NCBI GenBank assembly: GCA_024742405.1 | Contig: JANSYP010000009.1 | Coordinates: 1-64,000, forward strand | Reading direction: 5' to 3' | DNA length: 64,000 nt | Source of the DNA: Paracoccaceae bacterium | GTDB lineage: Bacteria > Pseudomonadota > Alphaproteobacteria > Rhodobacterales > Rhodobacteraceae | Shown here: positions 58,882 through 64,000 of the stretch, piece by piece | Layout of the letters: the number at the start of each line of letters is the position of its first letter | Numbering within the stretch: position 1 is the first letter of the stretch | Program-made: the position numbers and the translations under genes | The notes under the pieces: model-generated | Database searches by the model: none | What the model was told of the DNA's origin: nothing | The model's input: the letters and a program-made list of their open reading frames with translations, nothing else

Positions 58882-60783
58882 TCAGTCGGCGTCCTGCCAG
58901 CGCCAGGGCCGGGTATAGGTTCCGAGCGTGTGAGCCAGTGCATCCTCATCGACATCGCCACTGCTCGCCAGCACAGCCGTCAGCCCGAGCTTCTTGTCCT
59001 CGACAACCTCAGTGACCGTAACCGGCAGGCCCGCGCGCGAGAGCGCGTCATTATACACCCGCGCAATGGCCAGACGGCGCAGATCGGGCTTGAAGACTTT
59101 GCCGACGGCCGTTTTCGGCAGCACGTCGATGATCTCCAGATGCTTGGGGATGGCGGCCCGTTCGTGGATGCGGGTGCTCGCAAACTCCATGAGATCCCGC
59201 TGCGAGACATCGCCGCCTTCGACCAGCTCCACATAGACGCAAGGCAGCTCTCCGGCCTTTTCGTCAGGCTGGCCGATGGCCGCGACCATCGCCACGGCCT
59301 CGTGACCCATCAGCGCCTCTTCGATCTCGGCGGGATCGATATTGTGGCCGCCGCGGATGATGAGATCCTTCTTGCGCCCGGTAATCCAGAGATAGCCGTC
59401 CTCGTCGAGCCGTCCCAGGTCGCCCGTACGCAAATAGATCCGGTCGGCAAAGAGCCCGAGATTCTTGCCTTCCTCGGTATAGGTCGAGCCCTCATAGACG
59501 CCGGGGTTGGCGATGCAGATCTCGCCGACCTCATCGGGCTGGCACTCATGGTTGACGGAGCCGTCATCCTCGCAATGCAGGATGCGCACATCGGTGTAGG
59601 GCAGCGGGATGCCCACGGAGCCCACCTTCTTCACTCCCTCGATCGGATTGCATGAGACCAGACAGGTGGCCTCGGTCAGTCCGTAGCCTTCGGTGAGCTG
59701 CACGCCGGTCGCGTCCTGGAACCGGTTGTAGAGCTCCACAGGCAGCGGCGCGGAGCCGGAGATCCCGACCTTGAGCGTGGAGACATCGGCGTTCACGGGG
59801 CGCTGCATCAGGGCCGACAGCGCCGTCGGCACCGTGATGAGGAAGGTCACGCCCCAGCGTTCGATCAGTTTCCAGAAATTGTCGAACACACCCTCGCCAC
59901 GGTAGCCTGCGGGCGTTGGAAAGACCACATGGGCGCCTGCCTGGATCGCCGACATCAGGATCGGATAGCAGGCGAACACATGGAACATCGGCAGCGGGCA
60001 GATCAGCACGTCCTCTTCGGTGAAGATCAGCCTCTGGCCGAGCCAGCCGTTGTAGATCATGCCAGACTGCTTGTGCTGGGCGACCTTGGGCGTGCCGGTG
60101 GTGCCGCCGGTATGGAAAAAGGCGGCAACCCGGTCGCCTTCGGGTTCGGCAAAGCTCAGGGCATCCCCGGGCTGCCTGTCGAGTTCCGCGTTCAGGTCCA
60201 GTACCTTGGCATGGTGCTGGACAGTCACCTTCGGCCGGACCAGCGGCACGATCCAGGATTTCGGCGGCGCGAGGTAGCGCAGCAGGTCAACCTCGAGCAC
60301 CGTCTTGACAGACGGCGCGAAGCGCACCGCCTCGGCCGCCTTTTGAGCAACGTCTGTCTTGGGAAAGGACTTGAGCGTAACCAGCACCTTGGCCTTGGTC
60401 TCGTTCAGGATGCCGGCGATCTGCTCCACATCGAGCAGCGGGTTGATCGGATTGACGATCCCAGCGGTCATCCCGCCCAGCAGAACCACCGCGGTCTCGT
60501 TGCAGTTTGGCATCAGGAAGGCCACCACATCACCTTCTTCAATCCCGAGGCTCCGAAACAGGTTCGCCGCCTGGGTCGCGCGGGCATGGACCTGCGCCCA
60601 GCTGAGCGTCTCGGCCTTGGACTTCGGGTCTGACAGGATCTGAAAGCTGATGGCGGGACGCGTGCCGTGGGCGTCGGAAACCGCCGCAAGCGCCTGATAG
60701 ACTGTCGGCGGAAGCGGGCGCGCCGGCCACGGCATTTCGGCCTCGACAGTGTTACGCGCCTCCATCGACGTGAATGCGGTCAT
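58882..60783 (-). CDS. Acyl-CoA synthetase (AMP-forming)
   Basis: The 633-aa protein has the ANL adenylation motifs: A3 AFFHTGGTTGTPK, A5 EGYGLTEATCL, A7 YLRTGDLGRLDEDGYLWITG, A8 GRKKDLIIRGGHNIDPAEIE and A10 PKTAVGKVFKPDLR (catalytic Lys in GK). It activates a carboxylic acid, probably a fatty or aromatic acid, to the CoA thioester. GGGAGG lies ahead of ATG 60783; the frame upstream is not conserved. It is a single-gene unit. Confidence 0.9.
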   Translation of the reverse strand: MTAFTSMEARNTVEAEMPWPARPLPPTVYQALAAVSDAHGTRPAISFQILSDPKSKAETLSWAQVHARATQAANLFRSLGIEEGDVVAFLMPNCNETAVVLLGGMTAGIVNPINPLLDVEQIAGILNETKAKVLVTLKSFPKTDVAQKAAEAVRFAPSVKTVLEVDLLRYLAPPKSWIVPLVRPKVTVQHHAKVLDLNAELDRQPGDALSFAEPEGDRVAAFFHTGGTTGTPKVAQHKQSGMIYNGWLGQRLIFTEEDVLICPLPMFHVFACYPILMSAIQAGAHVVFPTPAGYRGEGVFDNFWKLIERWGVTFLITVPTALSALMQRPVNADVSTLKVGISGSAPLPVELYNRFQDATGVQLTEGYGLTEATCLVSCNPIEGVKKVGSVGIPLPYTDVRILHCEDDGSVNHECQPDEVGEICIANPGVYEGSTYTEEGKNLGLFADRIYLRTGDLGRLDEDGYLWITGRKKDLIIRGGHNIDPAEIEEALMGHEAVAMVAAIGQPDEKAGELPCVYVELVEGGDVSQRDLMEFASTRIHERAAIPKHLEIIDVLPKTAVGKVFKPDLRRLAIARVYNDALSRAGLPVTVTEVVEDKKLGLTAVLASSGDVDEDALAHTLGTYTRPWRWQDAD

Positions 60784-61170
60784 GATGTGCCTCCCTTGTG
60801 GCCCCTTGAGGGCATTGGAGCCCAAATGGCCATCGCACCCCTCCGCGGCAAGCGCGACGCTGCGCCATTTCGCGCGCCTCTTCTCAGAGACGGTACGTCA
60901 GGACCATGCGCAATTGCAAAACCGCGCGCGCCCGGATCCGGATCGGTGCCGGCCGCGCAAGACCGACGTCCTGGGATTTGCCAGTCGCGCATGCCGCGAT
61001 GCCGAAAGCGGTGGCGACGGCAGTGTCCGTTCGCATCCCATCGAGGACCCGTTTTCGGGCGCTCCGCGGTGTGGATTCTGATGCAAAGGCCACGGCACAG
61101 CACCCGTTTCCTGCCAATGGTTGCAAAAAAGGGGATCACGGCGCTAAACCGGATATGTCGGAGGTGTTCT
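60784..61170. other. Intergenic region between divergent genes
   Basis: About 390 bases between the acyl-CoA synthetase start and the I78-like lipoprotein. Overlapping frames on both strands lack domains. Promoters for both genes are expected here; none is obvious by eye. Confidence 0.35.
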
Positions 61171-61491
61171 ATGCGTCTATTTTCTGTGTCTTTAGCTGGT
61201 CTTGCGATCATTTTGTCATCCTGCGCGCCGCCGCCGCCCGGTCAGGTCGGGCTCGAACCGGCGAACGCCCAGAGTGTTTCCGCAGTTGCGGAGGTCGCTG
61301 ACGGGTCTTGCAATGCCGAGATTTACAAGAACCTGATCGGTGAGCCCATTTCGGTCGTGAACTCGCTGAACCCAGGTGTACGGGTACGGGTCCTTGCCGC
61401 CGATTCGTTCGTGACCCGGGATTACAATCCCAACCGGCTGACCTTCACCACGACACGGCAGGACACCGTAGGCCGCGTTTTCTGCGGCTAA
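61171..61491 (+). CDS. Lipoprotein with peptidase inhibitor I78-like fold
   Basis: GGAGG precedes ATG 61171. The signal ends in a lipobox (LAIILSSCAP). The mature 88 residues match the I78 inhibitor pattern: a Cys, EIYKNLIGEPISVVNSL, VRVLAADSFVTRDYNPNRLT, and a closing VGRVFCG. Homologous fungal inhibitors block subtilisin-like proteases; bacterial members are often lipoproteins of unknown target. It stands alone. Confidence 0.8.
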   Translation: MRLFSVSLAGLAIILSSCAPPPPGQVGLEPANAQSVSAVAEVADGSCNAEIYKNLIGEPISVVNSLNPGVRVRVLAADSFVTRDYNPNRLTFTTTRQDTVGRVFCG

Positions 61492-61786
61492 GCAACTGCA
61501 TTTAATATAAAAAATATGAGTGATGCCTTGCGCTGCGAAGTAGCGCACCGTGTCCACCTATGGTCGCGCAAGCAGAGCGACGCGGCCCCGCCGCAATGGC
61601 CAGACGTCTGCGAGATCAGCCGCCTCAGCTGCTGATGCGTGTGCGAATGGCCCTGCGCTGAAAGGGCGGCATGGCCCGCATAACAGGAGGCGGGCCGGAG
61701 CGACGCCTCGGCCAGGGCGGCGGGATCACCAAAGACGGCGGCGGCGACGGGCGACTCGACTCTCCGGTTCAGAAATCTGTAGTCTG

Positions 61787-61801
61787 GAACATAACCGGAA
61801 C
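61787..61801 (+). promoter_or_regulatory. LexA (SOS) box GAAC-N7-GAAC
   Basis: GAACATAACCGGAAC matches the direct-repeat LexA operator of alphaproteobacteria exactly (GAAC, seven bases, GAAC). It lies 19 bases before the imuB ATG, so bound LexA would cover the transcription start. Confidence 0.85.
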
Positions 61802-61819
61802 ATTGTGAGTCGCCGCGCG

Positions 61820-63457
61820 ATGCCCAATCGCCGTATTCTGTCGCTCTGGTTTCCGCGTCTGGGAGCCGAACGCCTGCTGCGCCGGGACGGTCTGGGCCCG
61901 GACACACCCCTTGCCGTGGTGCAGGAGGTGTCGAACGCGCAACTGCTCTGCAGTCTCAGCCACGGGGCCGAAGCCGCCGGGCTCCGCCCGGGCCAGCCGT
62001 TGCGCGACGCTCGCGCGGTGTGCCCCGACCTGCTGACCCGCCCCCACGACCCCCAGGGCAGCGCGGCCATGCTGGCCGCCCTGCGCCGCTGGGCGGGGCG
62101 CTATTCACCCTGGGTGGCCGAAGAGGCGCCGGAGGCCCTGACCGTCGATCTGACCGGCTGCGCCCATCTCTTTGGCGGCGAGGCGGCGCTGCTGGAACAG
62201 GTGACACAGGATTGCGGCGATCTGGGGCTGAGCGTGCGCGCGGGCATTGCCGACACGCTCGGGGCCGCCTGGGCGCTCGCGCGCTATACCGGGCGCAGCG
62301 CGCAGGGCCCTCGCAGCGGCGACGCCATCGACCAGGAGGCCCGTGCCACCAGGTCCCGCGCCGCCAAACGTCCGGGGCGTGCGCCACCGCCGCAGGGAAG
62401 CCAGCCGGGTCCGGCCGGCCGCATCGCCCCGGTCGGGCAGACTCGGCAGACATTGGCGCCGCTGCCCGTGGCGGCGCTGCGGCTGAGCGCCGAGGATGCT
62501 GCTGGGCTGGCCAAGCTCGGGGTGCGCCAGATCGGCGATCTGGCCGGACTGCCCCGCGCCGCACTGGCCCGCCGGTTCGGACGGTCGGTGGTCCGGCGGC
62601 TCGATCAGGCGGTCGGGCTGGAACCGGAGCCGGTGTCGCCCGCCAAACCGCCGCCGCGCTTTGCCCTGCGCCTGACCCTGCCCGACCCGATCGGCCTGCA
62701 GGAGGACGTCGCTGCCGGGATCGACCGGCTGTTGCCGCCGCTCTGCGCCCGGCTGGAGCGCGCGCGCCTGGGGGCGCGGCAGGTCCGGCTGCAGGCGATG
62801 CGGTGCGATCACCGGATCGAGACCGCCGAGGTCAGCCTGACCCGGCCAAGCGCCGATCCCGACCGCATCCGCCCGCTGCTGATGCTGACGCTCGACAAGC
62901 TCGACGCCGGTCCGGGCATCGACGCGCTGCGGCTGGAGGTGGTGCGCACCGAGCCCGTGCATGCCCGCCAGCACAAGGGTCATTTCGATGCGGCAGCCCA
63001 GGCCGGAAGCAACGCGGGCAGCGCGCTCGACGATCTGACCGGGCGGCTGGGGGCACGGATTGGCAGCGAACGGATCACCCGGCTGCACCCGGCCGAGAGC
63101 CATATCCCCGAAAAGACCGCCCAGCTTCTGGCCGCCGCCTGGTCGGAACCCGCATCCGGCTGGCCGGCCCCGGCGGCGCCGCGTCCGCTGCTGCTCTGGC
63201 CGCCGGAACCCGTCAGTTGTGCTGATCCGCCAGGACGGCCGACGCAGTTCCGCTGGCGCCGGCAGGAGCTGAACTGTGCGGCGGTCCGCGGACCGGAGCG
63301 GATCGCACCGGAATGGTGGCTTGACGATCCAGCCTGGCGCAGCGGCACGCGGGATTACTGGGATGTGACGACGGAGAGCGGGATGCGGCTGTGGCTTTTC
63401 TATGCCCATGGCCACGAGATGCCGGGCGGCTGGTTCTGTCAGGGACTCTTTGCCTGA
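61820..63457 (+). CDS. imuB: Y-family polymerase-like protein ImuB (SOS mutagenesis)
   Basis: The 545-aa protein has the ImuB plan: ILSLWFPRLGAERLLRRDGL, EAPEALTVDLTGCAHLFGGE, VRAGIADTLGAAWALARY, the KLGVRQIGDLAGLPRAALAR helix-hairpin-helix, and a C-terminal region ending WLFYAHGHEMPGGWFCQGLF. Catalytic acidic residues of true Y-family polymerases are partly missing, as is normal for ImuB, which acts as a beta-clamp adaptor in the ImuA-ImuB-DnaE2 mutasome. GTG 61805 is an alternative start. Neither imuA nor dnaE2 is next to it. Confidence 0.88.
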   Translation: MPNRRILSLWFPRLGAERLLRRDGLGPDTPLAVVQEVSNAQLLCSLSHGAEAAGLRPGQPLRDARAVCPDLLTRPHDPQGSAAMLAALRRWAGRYSPWVAEEAPEALTVDLTGCAHLFGGEAALLEQVTQDCGDLGLSVRAGIADTLGAAWALARYTGRSAQGPRSGDAIDQEARATRSRAAKRPGRAPPPQGSQPGPAGRIAPVGQTRQTLAPLPVAALRLSAEDAAGLAKLGVRQIGDLAGLPRAALARRFGRSVVRRLDQAVGLEPEPVSPAKPPPRFALRLTLPDPIGLQEDVAAGIDRLLPPLCARLERARLGARQVRLQAMRCDHRIETAEVSLTRPSADPDRIRPLLMLTLDKLDAGPGIDALRLEVVRTEPVHARQHKGHFDAAAQAGSNAGSALDDLTGRLGARIGSERITRLHPAESHIPEKTAQLLAAAWSEPASGWPAPAAPRPLLLWPPEPVSCADPPGRPTQFRWRRQELNCAAVRGPERIAPEWWLDDPAWRSGTRDYWDVTTESGMRLWLFYAHGHEMPGGWFCQGLFA

Positions 63458-63475
63458 CTGAGGGCCTGAAAGCGT

Positions 63476-63517
63476 CCCGGCGCAGCCGGTGTGGGGGCTA
63501 TAAATGGCTGCGCCGGG
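63476..63517 (+). terminator. Strong hairpin after imuB
   Basis: CCCGGCGCAGCC and GGCTGCGCCGGG are exact complements (12 bp) around an 18-base loop, 19 bases past the imuB stop. No T tract follows, so it is a probable but not proven terminator. Confidence 0.55.
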
Positions 63518-63520
63518 GCG

Positions 63521-63536
63521 ATAGCAACGTTGCTAT
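63521..63536. promoter_or_regulatory. 16-bp perfect palindrome, candidate operator
   Basis: ATAGCAACGTTGCTAT reads the same on both strands. Such short uninterrupted palindromes usually bind a dimeric regulator. The regulated gene is not obvious; the DUF2794 gene starts 310 bases downstream. Confidence 0.5.
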
Positions 63537-63847
63537 GGGAACAATATCCTCCCCGGATCGGGCGATGTTGCGACCGCAGCATGGTCATTCATGGGAAAAC
63601 TGCCGGCGAAAATGGGGCAATCCGCCGGCAATGTGTCGAAACCGCGACGACGAAGCCGCCGTAACGGTCAAAGGCACAATAAACACCCCGGCGAAGGACC
63701 GCACATCCCCCGCTCTCCGGGTGCCCCGGCTGGCGCACCCGAAACACGGGGCTACGGGCGACCAAAGCGCAGGTCGTGTAGCGAGAATTCCGCCGCAAGG
63801 GGCCGCCACGCTTGATTTGCCGTCGTCGGCGCCTCAGTGTTGTTCCA

Positions 63848-64000
63848 TGACGATCCAAATACCCGCCCCGATCCATCGCTCGGTTCCCGAGCAGGTTTCA
63901 TTCGATCGGCGCGAACTGGGCGCGATCCTGTCGCTCTACGGCCGCATGGTGGCCGCCGGCGAGTGGCGGGACTACGGGATTTCCTGCCTGCGCGACAAGG
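63848..64000 (+). CDS. DUF2794-family protein, 5' part (runs off the window)
   Basis: ATG 63848 opens a frame whose first 51 residues (VSFDRRELGAILSLYGRMVA, AGEWRDYGISCLRDK) are the conserved core of DUF2794, a small alphaproteobacterial family of unknown function, about 110-120 aa when complete. The gene continues beyond position 64000. Confidence 0.85.

Larger units (their letters stand above)
63458..63847. other. Intergenic region with terminator and palindrome
   Basis: About 390 bases. The first 80 hold the hairpin and palindrome listed separately. The rest has only weak frames; a minus-strand frame of 95 codons (63589-63876) shows no domain. Confidence 0.45.

Overview
The window joins two very different pieces of DNA from an alphaproteobacterium, most likely of the Rhodobacteraceae (roseobacter/Paracoccus type). 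The evidence is a GC-rich chromosome, the rpmH-rnpA-yidD...yidC-MOSC-engB-argB gene order, a GAAC-N7-GAAC LexA box of the alphaproteobacterial type, and a DUF2794 gene.

Positions 1 to about 41.4 kb are a mosaic integrative element ending in a tRNA-Arg(ACG) gene. Its 528-aa large serine recombinase (39840-41426) reads into the 3' half of that tRNA gene, which is probably the attachment site; the other end lies outside the window. From left to right the element holds: an IS3-family end; a decaying accessory zone (0.8-8.6 kb) with a secreted IalB-like protein, an HNH nuclease pseudogene, an orphan antitoxin, a frameshifted SRAP gene, small overlapping ORFs and a lipase split at a perfect A AAA AAG slippery site; a mobilization and maintenance block (8.8-13.0 kb) of MobC-like protein, relaxase, ParB-like protein and ArdA; a 133-bp nested palindrome upstream of ardA; a defence block (14.0-21.3 kb) with a 1700-aa PD-(D/E)XK plus STAND NTPase protein of Avs type and a DUF4238 protein; two tandem LuxR solos; an AT-richer three-gene cluster with two exported proteins; IS66/IS3 wreckage (28.4-29.5 kb); a small resolvase; and a tightly overlapping backbone operon (30.6-39.8 kb) with a zinc metallopeptidase, a GNAT-like protein, several membrane proteins and a VirD4/TraG-like coupling ATPase.

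No mating-pair-formation genes are visible, so the element looks mobilizable, or is an ICE whose remaining genes lie to the left. It is also decaying in a particular way. Several genes keep one continuous, conserved-looking frame interrupted only by stop codons (HNH nuclease with three, XRE regulator, the 5.2 kb ORF, an IS3 orfA, the 33 kb gene). Two genes have lost their ATG (ATT at 14056, ATC at 8396), and two are frameshifted at short repeats.

From 41.4 kb to the end is ordinary chromosome: a three-gene operon (DedA/TVP38-like membrane protein, FAD disulfide reductase, sensor kinase); rpmH-rnpA-yidD, where rnpA seems to start at CTG; DUF3833 lipoprotein; ttcA; an EAL phosphodiesterase; yidC; MOSC; hexapeptide acetyltransferase; engB; SDR; argB; rsgA; a cytochrome c and quinoprotein sugar dehydrogenase pair; acyl-CoA synthetase; I78-like lipoprotein; an SOS-boxed imuB; and the start of a DUF2794 gene.
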